From an uncultured Archangium sp. (GTDB lineage Bacteria > Myxococcota > Myxococcia > Myxococcales > Myxococcaceae), in assembly GCA_946479335.1 (NCBI GenBank), contig CAMLFP010000252.1, positions 1 through 8,262 of the forward strand: a DNA stretch of 8,262 nucleotides, given 5' to 3'. Made by a program: the position numbers and the translations under genes. Positions within the stretch are counted from its first letter, which is position 1. Each line of letters begins with the position of its first letter. Below the pieces are notes generated by a model. The model saw only the letters and a program-made list of their open reading frames with translations, did no database searches and was not told where the DNA came from. Positions 1-6,768 of this stretch are shown in pieces.

Positions 1-578
1 GCGTCGAGGCCGTGCTCGTTGGCCGACGCCAGCATCGTGCCCACGCCGCAGAACGGGTCGACCACCACGCGCGTCTTCGTGAACTTCACCAGGAACTGCG
101 AGATGGCGTCGCACGCCTCCAGCCCCATCGCGCGCGCCCACGTCATCTCGCCCAGCCGCGGCAGCACGTCGGCGAACGACTCCGCTTTCTCCAGCCGTTT
201 GGTGCGCGAGAAGCACAGCAGGTGTGCGTACGCCGGCCGCCCGAACGTGGTGAGCCCCGCCGGCGCGCGACAGACGACCTTGTGCCAGAGGCAGTGGCTC
301 CCCGCGCGCTCGGCGCCGAGCGAGACCAGGAAGCCCTTGTCGACCCAGCGCCCGTCGAGCTTCACGTCGGTCTGGTAGAAAACGGCCACTCCGTCGTCGG
401 CCACGCGCTCGCAGATGAGCTGCGCGGTGTCGCTGAACCACTTCCGCCAGCCGTCGAACTTGAGCGCGGGGATCTCTGACGAGTCGGGCATCGAGGTAAC
501 GACCGCGACCTCCGGGCCGAAGTGTTGTTCGCGCAGCCATGCGACGGCTTCAGCGGTGTGGACTTCGCGGGTCGGCAT
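1..578 (-). CDS. SAM-dependent methyltransferase, substrate unknown (3' end cut by window edge)
   Basis: Reading the minus strand from the ATG at 578-576 gives an open frame of 192 complete codons that runs off the left edge. The protein begins MPTREVHTAEAVAWLREQ. Residues 174-181 read DPFCGVGT, preceded by three valines and followed by small and hydrophobic residues. This is a standard SAM-binding motif I of class I methyltransferases, of the form seen in RNA and DNA N-methylases. Residues 26-37 (VVTSMPDSSEIP) occupy the place of the catalytic motif IV, ahead of motif I, so the fold looks circularly permuted. The middle contains FYQTDVKLDGRWVDKG and a conserved-looking FGRPAYAHLLCFSR segment. 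I recall similar bacterial proteins annotated only as SAM-dependent methyltransferases; the substrate is not known to me. No purine-rich Shine-Dalgarno sequence stands directly before the ATG. The frame stays open upstream, but that extension would run through a palindromic repeat, so this ATG is preferred. It is transcribed away from the A2M gene. Confidence 0.8.
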   Translation of the reverse strand, partial: MPTREVHTAEAVAWLREQHFGPEVAVVTSMPDSSEIPALKFDGWRKWFSDTAQLICERVADDGVAVFYQTDVKLDGRWVDKGFLVSLGAERAGSHCLWHKVVCRAPAGLTTFGRPAYAHLLCFSRTKRLEKAESFADVLPRLGEMTWARAMGLEACDAISQFLVKFTKTRVVVDPFCGVGTMLASANEHGLD

Positions 579-600
579 GTCGCGTGTTTCGCAGAATGCG

Positions 601-637
601 GCCCTCACCCCAACCCTCTCCCGCAGGCGGGAGAGGG
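601..637 (+). repeat. REP-like palindromic repeat, copy 1
   Basis: A head, GCCCTCACCCC (601-611), is followed by AA and then a perfect 11-bp inverted repeat: CCCTCTCCCGC at 614-624 and GCGGGAGAGGG at 627-637, with two bases between. The same head and the same 11-bp stem recur in opposite orientation at 6730-6765. A variant occurs at 6793-6838. Translated in the A2M frame the element gives the peptide NPLPQAGEG, a familiar sign of over-extended ORFs through dispersed palindromic repeats in proteobacterial genomes. It lies between divergent starts, so it cannot be a terminator for either gene. A structural or mRNA-stabilising role in the leader is possible but unproven. Confidence 0.85.
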
Positions 638-722
638 GGAATCGCCGCGCCTCACCGTGGCTCAGATGACGCACGCCACGCTCGGCGATCAGCGGTACAA
701 GCGCTGCGCGCAGTTCTTGCTT

Positions 723-728
723 GAGGGG
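723..728 (+). promoter_or_regulatory. Ribosome binding site of the A2M gene
   Basis: GAGGGG lies six bases before the ATG at 735 and is a good match to the Shine-Dalgarno core. It decides the start: the ATG at 735 opens directly into a lipoprotein signal peptide. The earlier in-frame ATG at 666 has no comparable site. Confidence 0.75.
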
Positions 729-734
729 AAGCCC

Positions 735-785
735 ATGTTGATTCGTCGAGTCCTGCCGCTGTGCCTGCTGTTCGCTGCCGGCTGC
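735..785 (+). other. Lipoprotein signal peptide of the A2M
   Basis: MLIRRVLPLCLLFAAGC has two arginines, a short hydrophobic core, and Ala-Ala-Gly before Cys17. Cys17 (codon 783-785) is the expected site of lipidation and signal peptidase II cleavage. Ala at -3 is less usual than Leu but is tolerated. The mature start, Cys-Thr-Cys-Gln-Lys-Pro, has Thr at +2, compatible with Lol export to the outer membrane. A second cysteine at 19 is unusual. Confidence 0.85.
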
Positions 786-3700
786 ACCTGCCAGAAGCCG
801 GGCAGCACGCCCACCGAGCCGATGACCGGCACCACGGAGGCGAAGCCGCTCGACCTCCAGCCGCTCCCCGAGGCGCCGAAGCTCGACGTGCCGCCCGAGG
901 CGCTCCCCGGCGCGAACGGTGACCTCGCCGTCGTCAGCGCGCGCCCGCAGGGCGAACAGGAAGGCGAAGTGCGCCCCACCGTCACCTTCTCGCGCCCGGT
1001 GAAGATGCTGGAGCAGGTCGAAGATCAACGCGCCGGCGACAAGGAGAAGCCCTTCGCGAAGCTCGACCCGCCGCTCGATGGTGAGTGGCGCTGGCTCGGC
1101 TCGTCCACCGCGGAGTTCGTGCCCAAGGGCCTGGTCAAGTACTCCACCAGCTACACCGTCACCGTCTTCAAGGACCTCGCCGCCCTCGACGGCGCGAAGC
1201 TCAAGGAAGACTACGTCTTCACCTTCACCACCCCGCGGCTCCAGTGGCAGGACGTCGAGCCCGTCGCCGGTCACCGCTGGCTCAAGCCCGACACGCAGTT
1301 CAACCTGCTGCTCAACCAGCCCGTCGCGCCGGGCGATCTCGAGAAGGCCGCGAAGCTCACCGCCGACGGCAAGCCCATCGCCGTGAAGGTGGTGAAGGAG
1401 GTCTCGATTCAAGACGAGCGCCGCAAGCAGCGCGAAGAAGCGCAGCGCACCGGCCGCGCGTGGGACCCGATGTCTGACGAAGATCGCGGCTACCGCAACC
1501 AGCAGACCCGCTACACGCTCAAGCCCACGCAGGAGCTGCCGCTCGGCGCCGCCATCTCGCTGACGCTCCCCGAGTCGCTGCACGGCAAAGACGGCCCGCT
1601 CACCATGAAGGCCGACGACAGCCGCGAGTTCCGCACGTACGGGAAGATGAAGTTGGACTCGGCGAAGTTCTGCGAGGGCGACTGGCGCTGCCCGTATGGC
1701 CCGCTCGTCATCTTCACCAGCAACGAGGCCGACGTGGAGACGCTCAAGACGCGCCTCAAGGTCACGCCCGCCGTGGAGATCGACTGGGAGAACGTCACCG
1801 CGTACGCGCCGTCATCGCAGTGGGAGATGGACAACCGCAGCCCGCTCATCCGCATCCCCGGGAAGTGGCGGCCGGGCGTGCAGTACAAGATCGAGCTGAC
1901 CGCCGGCGTCGGCGACGTCTTCAAGCAGGGCGCGAGCGAAGGGCTCTCCACCACGCTGCGCACCGATGACCTGTCACCCGCGCTCATCACCGGCGGCTCG
2001 CTGGGCCTCGTCGAGAAGAGCGCGTCGGCGCCCATCGTGCCGGTGGAGGTCTCGAACCTCTCCACCCTCGACGTCTCGATGTGGAAGGTGACGCCCGAGG
2101 AGCTCGCGAAGCTGGTCGCCAACGGTGACGGCGCGGAGTCGAAGGCGCTGGGCCGCGCGGCCGACTTCTCGGAGACCGAGACGCTCAAGTACCCGCGCAA
2201 CGTCGCGCGCGTGCACCCGCTCAAGCTGCAGAAGGTGCTGGGCGAGGGCGTGATGAGCGGCGCGGTGCTGGTGAACGTGAACTCCTCGCAGCTCGAGTAC
2301 CGCCCGAAGGAGGGCTTCGAGCAGCTGGTGCAGGTCAGCGACCTCGCCGCGCACATCAAGGTCGGCCCGAAGTCGTCGCTGGTGTGGGTGACGCGCCTGT
2401 CGAATGGCCAGCCGGTCGGTGACGCCGACATCTCCGTCTTCGACACTGAAGGCACCAAGACGTGGAGCGGCAAGACCAACGCCGAGGGCTTCGCCGATCT
2501 CCCCGGCGTGAAGGACCTGAAGCTCAAGGCGCCGCGCTACGATTGGGAGTACTCGCGCGCGGTCATCGTCGCGCAGAAAGACGGCGACTTCTCCGCGACG
2601 GCCAACACCTGGAACTCCGGCGTCGAGCCGTATGAGTTTGGCCTGACGCAGGGCTGGGAGGGCGAGAAGCCCGACTCCAACTCGTTCGTCTTCACCGATC
2701 GCGGCATCTACAAGCCGGGCGACGAGGTCTTCATCAAGGGCGTGGTGCGCTACCGCGTGGTCGGCGAGCTCCGCGCGCCCGCGGAGGGTGGCGTGATGAC
2801 GGTGACGGTCACCGACTCGCGCGAGAACGAGGTGAAGAAGCAGCAGGTGAAGGTGACGAAGTTCGGCACCTTCTCGATGAGCGTGAAGATCCCGAAGGAA
2901 TCGCCCACCGGCTACTTCCGCGTGGAGGCCGCGGGCAACGTGCCCAACGGCGCCGTCAACGTTTCGCAGAGCTTCATGGTCGCCGAGTACCGCGCGCCCC
3001 AGTTCCGTGTCGACGTGGAGAGCACGCAGAAGAACCTCGTCGCTGGCGACGCGCTCGAGGCCACCGTCTACGCGCGCTACCTCTTCGGCGGCGCGATGAA
3101 TGACGTGCAGGTGAAGTGGAGCGCCCAGCGCACCGAGACCTCGTTCAACCCCGAGACCGGTGCCGGCTTCACCTTCGCGCAGGAGACCTGGTGGTGGGAC
3201 GACAACCAGCCGCAGTCGGCGAGCGGCTTCTTCGCGTCGGGTGAGGGCAAGGCCGACGTGAAGGGCGCGCTCGCGGTGAAGGCCGGCGTCACCGAGGCGC
3301 CGGGTGAGAAGCCGTACACGTACACCTTCGAAGCGGAGGTCACCGACGTGAACCGCCAGTCGGTCGCGGGCCGCACCAGCGTCACCGTGCACCCCGCGAA
3401 GTACTACGTGGGCCTGCGTTCCCCCTCGTACTTCATGTCGTCGGGCAGCGAGACGCAGCTCGAGGCGCTGGTGGTCGACACCGACGGCAAGCGCACCGCG
3501 GGCAAGCCGTTCACCGTCACCATCACCAAGCGCGAGTGGAAGTCGGTGAAGCAGAAGGACGCGTCGGGCGCGTTCACCACCATCTCCGAGCCCGTGGAGA
3601 CGCCCGCCGGCAAGTGCGAGCTGACCTCGGCCGATGGCGCGGTGCCCTGCAAGTTCAAGCCGGAGTCGTCGGGCTTCTTCATCGTGCGCGCGCAGATCAA

Positions 3701-6700
3701 GGACGACGCGGGCCGCACGCACAGCTCGTCGCTGGGCATCTATGCGACCGGCTCCGACTGGGTGGCGTGGCAGCGCAACGACACCGACCGCGTGGAACTG
3801 ATCACCGACAAGACCAGCTACGACGTCGGCGACGTGGCGAAGGTGCTGATCAAGTCTCCGTACCCGGAGGCGAAGGCGGCTTTCACCGTCGAGCGCGAGG
3901 GTGTGCTCTCGCGGCGGCTGCTGAACCTGAAGGGCTCGGTGGTAACCGTCGAGGTGCCCATCACCGAAGACATGGTGCCCAACGTGTTCGCCGGCGTGGT
4001 GCTGATGCGCCCGCGCGTGAAGGAGGGCGGCATCGAGACCGGTGATGATCCCGGCCGGCCCAACGCGCGCATCGGCCTCGTGAAGCTGAACGTCGAGAAG
4101 AAGAGCAAGCGCCTCGCGGTCAACGTGAAGACCGACAAGAAAGAATACCAGCCTCGCGAGAAGGTGAACGTCACGCTCGACGTGAAGGACACCAAGGGCG
4201 CGGGCGCGAACGGTGAGGTCACGCTCTACGTCGTCGACGAGGCGGTGCTGCGGTTGACGGCGTACGAGGTGCCGGACCCCATCGCCTCCATCTACCCGGA
4301 GCGCCCGCTGTCGATGCGCCTCGGCGAGCCGCTGCTGCACCTCGTGCGCAAGCGCTCGTACGGCGAGAAGGGCGAAGAGCAGGGCGGCGGTGGCGGTGAC
4401 GGCAGCGGCGGCGGCTTCCGCAGCGACTTCAAGACGACCGTCCTCTTCTCTCCGACGGTGGAGCTCAAGGATGGCGCGGCCAGCACCAGCTTCACGCTGC
4501 CCGACAACCTGACGACCTTCCGCATCATGGCGGTGGTCATCACCGCGGCCGACAAGTTCGGCAGCGGCGAGGCGTCGATTCAGGTGAACAAGCCGGTGAT
4601 GGCGCTGCCCGCGCTGCCGCGCTTCGCGCGCGTCGGTGACAGCTTCGAGGCCGGCGTGGTGGTGCACGCGCACGGCGGCGCCGCGGGTGAGGTGACGGTG
4701 ACGGCCAGCGTCGAAGGCGGCGCGGAACTCTCCGGCGCTCCGGAGCAGAAGGTGACCATCAACGAGGGCGCGCCGCGCGAGGTGCGCTTCGCGTTCAAGG
4801 GCGTGCGCGCGGGCAACGCGAAGTTCCGCTTCCTGGTGAAGGGCGCGGGCGCGACCGACGGCGTGGAGCAGGTGCTCCCCATCGAGCTCCCGGTGGAGAT
4901 GGACGCGGTCGCCACGTACGGCGACACCACCGACACGCGCGTGGAGGGCATCGTGCCGCCGAAGGCCGTCTACGAAGATCGCGGCGGGCTCACGGTGACC
5001 ATGGCGTCGACCTCGCTCGCGGGTTTCGATCGCGGCTTCCAGCAGCTCATCGAGTACCCCTACGGCTGCCTCGAGCAGCAGAGCTCGCGGCTGGTGCCGT
5101 TCATCGCGCTTCGCGAGATCGCCGGTGAATTCAAGATCCCCTGGCCGGGGCGCAACGAGAAGAAGGCGGCGAAGGACGACGAGATGAACGCGTGGCTCAA
5201 CACGTACCTGTTCGGCACGCTCGACGTCTCCGACAAGAAGAACCCCGACGACGTCATCAACGCCACGGTGAAGAGCATCGTCAGCCTGCAGGATGACGAC
5301 GGCAGCTTCCGCTACTGGCCCGACGCCATCTGCCACGACCCGTGGACCTCCGCGTACGCGACGATGGCGCTCTCGCGCGCGAACGACGTGGGCTTCGCGG
5401 TGCCGAAGCAGACGCTGACCAAAGCGGAGAGCTACCTGACGCAGGTGGTGGGCGGGAACTGCGGGTCGTGCTGGGCGCCGCTGTACTGCGGCGACGAGAC
5501 GCGCGTGCTGGCCAGCTACGTGCTGGCGCGCATGAAGAAGCCCAAGGTGTCGAGCTACGCGGAGCTGTACGCGCGGCGCGAGAAGCTCTCGCTCTTCAGC
5601 AAGGCGCTGCTCGCCAACGCGATGTTCGTCGGCGGGGGAGATCGCAAGCAGGCCAACGCGCTGCTGCAGGACATCCTCAACCACGCGAAGGAATCGCCGA
5701 AGGGCCTCTCGTTCGCGGAGACGAACTCCGACACGTACGCGACGCTCTTCAACTCCGATACGCGGACGACGGGGGCGGTGCTGCAGGCGCTCACCGACAT
5801 CTCGCCCGACCACCCCTACGTCGGGAAGATGGCGAAGTACCTCACCGGCGTGCGGCAGGGCGACGGCGAGTGGCGCACCACGCAAGAAGCGGCGTGGTCG
5901 CTCATCGGCCTCACGCAGGTGCTCCGCACCAAGGAGAAGGACACGCCCGACTTCAAGGCCTCGCTGATGATGGGCGCGGGCGAGCTGATGACGCAGGCCT
6001 TCCAGGGCCGTTCGATGCAGCCGCAGACGAAGACCATCGGCATGAAGGAGCTGCTGACGCAGACCAACGGCGCCGAGCAGAAGCTCACCTTCAAGAAGGA
6101 GGGCGCGGGCGTCCTCTATTACTCCGCGCTCCTCAAGTACGCGCCGAAGGAGCTGCCCACGAAGCCGCTCGACAACGGGCTCTTCGTGCAGCGCTGGTTC
6201 GAGCCCTATGTCGGCGGCGGGCAGTCGCTGAAGTTCTACGCGGGTGACCTCGTGCGCATCCGCCTCCGCGTGGCGACGAATCAGGAACGTCACTGGGCTG
6301 CCTTCGAGGTGCCGCTGCCGGCGGGCCTCGAGCCGGTCGACACGTCGCTGGCCACCACCGCGTCGCAGACCCGCGCGCCCGACGAGGAGCAGCGCGGCGT
6401 CGGGTACGACGAGGAGATGGGTGAAGACGGCGAGGGCGGTGACGCCGACGAGAACTACGACGACAACCCGTGGCGCTACCGCTTCTGGTCGCCGTTCAAC
6501 CACGTCGAGATGCGCGACAGCCGCGTGGTGGTGTTCGCCGACCATCTGCCGCCGGGCATCCACGTCACCAGCTTCGTGGCGCGCGCGACGACGCCCGGCA
6601 CCTTCGTGCTCAAGCCCGCACGCGGCGAGCTGATGTACGAGCCCGAGGTGTGGGGCCGCAGCGAAGGTGGCTCATTCAGCGTCGAGCTGCCCGCGGGCGT

Positions 6701-6713
6701 GACGCAGAAATAA
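735..6713 (+). CDS. Bacterial alpha-2-macroglobulin, outer-membrane-type lipoprotein with intact thioester
   Basis: This 1,992-residue protein is a periplasmic protease trap of the YfhM/ECAM type, about 340 residues longer than E. coli YfhM (about 1,653). Residues 1-17 form a lipoprotein signal peptide with the lipid-bearing Cys17. Thr18 follows, so there is no Asp inner-membrane retention signal. A Pro/Thr/Glu-rich tether runs to about residue 60, then Ig-like and macroglobulin domains. The MG2 signature FTDRGIYKPGDE is at 653-664. A bait-region domain spans about 1020-1175 and includes YVVDEAVL (1165-1172). A glycine-rich bait-like segment (about 1180-1227) leads into the A2M core (about 1232-1320). 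The thioester domain carries YPYGCLEQ, with Cys1445 to Gln1448. The C-terminal part (FWSPFNHVEMRDSR and following) matches the conserved end of bacterial A2Ms. Protease cleavage of the bait should expose the thioester and capture the protease. pbpC follows after 55 bp on the same strand, probably in one operon. The family call is firm; domain edges are approximate. Confidence 0.96.
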   Translation: MLIRRVLPLCLLFAAGCTCQKPGSTPTEPMTGTTEAKPLDLQPLPEAPKLDVPPEALPGANGDLAVVSARPQGEQEGEVRPTVTFSRPVKMLEQVEDQRAGDKEKPFAKLDPPLDGEWRWLGSSTAEFVPKGLVKYSTSYTVTVFKDLAALDGAKLKEDYVFTFTTPRLQWQDVEPVAGHRWLKPDTQFNLLLNQPVAPGDLEKAAKLTADGKPIAVKVVKEVSIQDERRKQREEAQRTGRAWDPMSDEDRGYRNQQTRYTLKPTQELPLGAAISLTLPESLHGKDGPLTMKADDSREFRTYGKMKLDSAKFCEGDWRCPYGPLVIFTSNEADVETLKTRLKVTPAVEIDWENVTAYAPSSQWEMDNRSPLIRIPGKWRPGVQYKIELTAGVGDVFKQGASEGLSTTLRTDDLSPALITGGSLGLVEKSASAPIVPVEVSNLSTLDVSMWKVTPEELAKLVANGDGAESKALGRAADFSETETLKYPRNVARVHPLKLQKVLGEGVMSGAVLVNVNSSQLEYRPKEGFEQLVQVSDLAAHIKVGPKSSLVWVTRLSNGQPVGDADISVFDTEGTKTWSGKTNAEGFADLPGVKDLKLKAPRYDWEYSRAVIVAQKDGDFSATANTWNSGVEPYEFGLTQGWEGEKPDSNSFVFTDRGIYKPGDEVFIKGVVRYRVVGELRAPAEGGVMTVTVTDSRENEVKKQQVKVTKFGTFSMSVKIPKESPTGYFRVEAAGNVPNGAVNVSQSFMVAEYRAPQFRVDVESTQKNLVAGDALEATVYARYLFGGAMNDVQVKWSAQRTETSFNPETGAGFTFAQETWWWDDNQPQSASGFFASGEGKADVKGALAVKAGVTEAPGEKPYTYTFEAEVTDVNRQSVAGRTSVTVHPAKYYVGLRSPSYFMSSGSETQLEALVVDTDGKRTAGKPFTVTITKREWKSVKQKDASGAFTTISEPVETPAGKCELTSADGAVPCKFKPESSGFFIVRAQIKDDAGRTHSSSLGIYATGSDWVAWQRNDTDRVELITDKTSYDVGDVAKVLIKSPYPEAKAAFTVEREGVLSRRLLNLKGSVVTVEVPITEDMVPNVFAGVVLMRPRVKEGGIETGDDPGRPNARIGLVKLNVEKKSKRLAVNVKTDKKEYQPREKVNVTLDVKDTKGAGANGEVTLYVVDEAVLRLTAYEVPDPIASIYPERPLSMRLGEPLLHLVRKRSYGEKGEEQGGGGGDGSGGGFRSDFKTTVLFSPTVELKDGAASTSFTLPDNLTTFRIMAVVITAADKFGSGEASIQVNKPVMALPALPRFARVGDSFEAGVVVHAHGGAAGEVTVTASVEGGAELSGAPEQKVTINEGAPREVRFAFKGVRAGNAKFRFLVKGAGATDGVEQVLPIELPVEMDAVATYGDTTDTRVEGIVPPKAVYEDRGGLTVTMASTSLAGFDRGFQQLIEYPYGCLEQQSSRLVPFIALREIAGEFKIPWPGRNEKKAAKDDEMNAWLNTYLFGTLDVSDKKNPDDVINATVKSIVSLQDDDGSFRYWPDAICHDPWTSAYATMALSRANDVGFAVPKQTLTKAESYLTQVVGGNCGSCWAPLYCGDETRVLASYVLARMKKPKVSSYAELYARREKLSLFSKALLANAMFVGGGDRKQANALLQDILNHAKESPKGLSFAETNSDTYATLFNSDTRTTGAVLQALTDISPDHPYVGKMAKYLTGVRQGDGEWRTTQEAAWSLIGLTQVLRTKEKDTPDFKASLMMGAGELMTQAFQGRSMQPQTKTIGMKELLTQTNGAEQKLTFKKEGAGVLYYSALLKYAPKELPTKPLDNGLFVQRWFEPYVGGGQSLKFYAGDLVRIRLRVATNQERHWAAFEVPLPAGLEPVDTSLATTASQTRAPDEEQRGVGYDEEMGEDGEGGDADENYDDNPWRYRFWSPFNHVEMRDSRVVVFADHLPPGIHVTSFVARATTPGTFVLKPARGELMYEPEVWGRSEGGSFSVELPAGVTQK
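4272..4415 (+). other. Probable bait region of the A2M
   Basis: This encodes residues 1180-1227, between the VDEAVL strand of the MG6-like domain and the FRSDFKTTVLFSP strand that resumes the fold. The bait loop sits at this place in known A2Ms. The segment contains protease-susceptible basic sites (PERPLSMR, VRKRSYGEK) and ends in a flexible run (GGGGGDGSGGG, 1217-1227). The position is inferred by analogy; the cleavage sites are not known. Confidence 0.6.
5067..5078 (+). other. Internal thioester motif Cys-Leu-Glu-Gln of the A2M
   Basis: Codons TGC CTC GAG CAG encode Cys1445-Leu-Glu-Gln1448 within EYPYGCLEQQSSRLVPF. In A2Ms the Cys and Gln side chains form a buried beta-cysteinyl-gamma-glutamyl thioester that covalently captures the attacking protease. 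Both residues are present, so this is a thioester-competent A2M and not one of the bacterial paralogues that lack the motif. Confidence 0.93.
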
Positions 6714-6729
6714 CGAAAGCGAAGCAACC

Positions 6730-6765
6730 CCCTCTCCCGCGAGCGGGAGAGGGTGGGGTGAGGGC
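6730..6765 (-). repeat. REP-like palindromic repeat, copy 2, at the A2M/pbpC junction
   Basis: CCCTCTCCCGC (6730-6740) and GCGGGAGAGGG (6743-6753) form the same perfect 11-bp stem as copy 1. The head here follows the stem as GGGGTGAGGGC (6755-6765), so the element is inverted relative to copy 1. It begins 16 bases after the A2M stop codon and ends three bases before the pbpC ATG. The stem could protect the 3' end of an A2M transcript or reduce read-through. There is no T-tract after it, so it is not a classic rho-independent terminator. Confidence 0.88.
6760..6764 (+). promoter_or_regulatory. Probable pbpC ribosome binding site, formed by the repeat head
   Basis: GAGGG lies four bases before the ATG at 6769 and is the only Shine-Dalgarno-like sequence at suitable distance from it. 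It is part of the conserved GGGGTGAGGGC head of palindromic repeat copy 2. The same ten bases 6755-6764 are perfectly complementary to 6794-6803 in copy 3, so the site could be masked in the mRNA. Confidence 0.5.
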
Positions 6766-6768
6766 TGC

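Larger units (their letters stand above)
579..734. other. Divergent intergenic region between methyltransferase and A2M genes
   Basis: These 156 bases separate two divergent starts, so promoters for both genes should lie here or just inside the neighbouring genes. The left part is occupied by a palindromic repeat (601-637). The right part (about 641-722) has no clear -35/-10 pair, operator palindrome or riboswitch that I can recognise. An in-frame ATG at 666 and an open frame back to 522 exist, but translation from them would include the repeat and put a long hydrophilic leader before the signal peptide. I read this stretch as non-coding. Confidence 0.6.

Noticed and set aside
12..479. Plus-strand open frames at the left edge
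   Set aside because: They are antisense to the methyltransferase, whose minus-strand translation shows a SAM-binding motif. The plus translations are low-complexity and lack motifs.
522..734. Upstream extension of the A2M reading frame by 71 codons, including an in-frame ATG at 666
   Set aside because: The extension runs through palindromic repeat copy 1 (giving NPLPQAGEG) and overlaps the divergent methyltransferase start. It would also bury the lipoprotein signal peptide inside the protein. The ATG at 735 has a good ribosome binding site and opens the signal peptide directly.
1974..6563. A 1,529-codon open frame on the minus strand opposite the A2M gene
   Set aside because: It is an antisense shadow caused by the GC-rich third positions of the A2M gene. 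Its translation is a low-complexity mix of Arg, His, Leu, Val and Ala with no recognisable domain, while the plus strand encodes a clear A2M with lipobox and thioester.
6730..6753. Rho-independent terminator after the A2M gene
   Set aside because: The 11-bp GC-rich stem is strong, but it is followed by TGGGGTGAGGG and not a T-tract. The same stem occurs between divergent starts at 614-637. It is a dispersed repeat, though it might still slow transcription.
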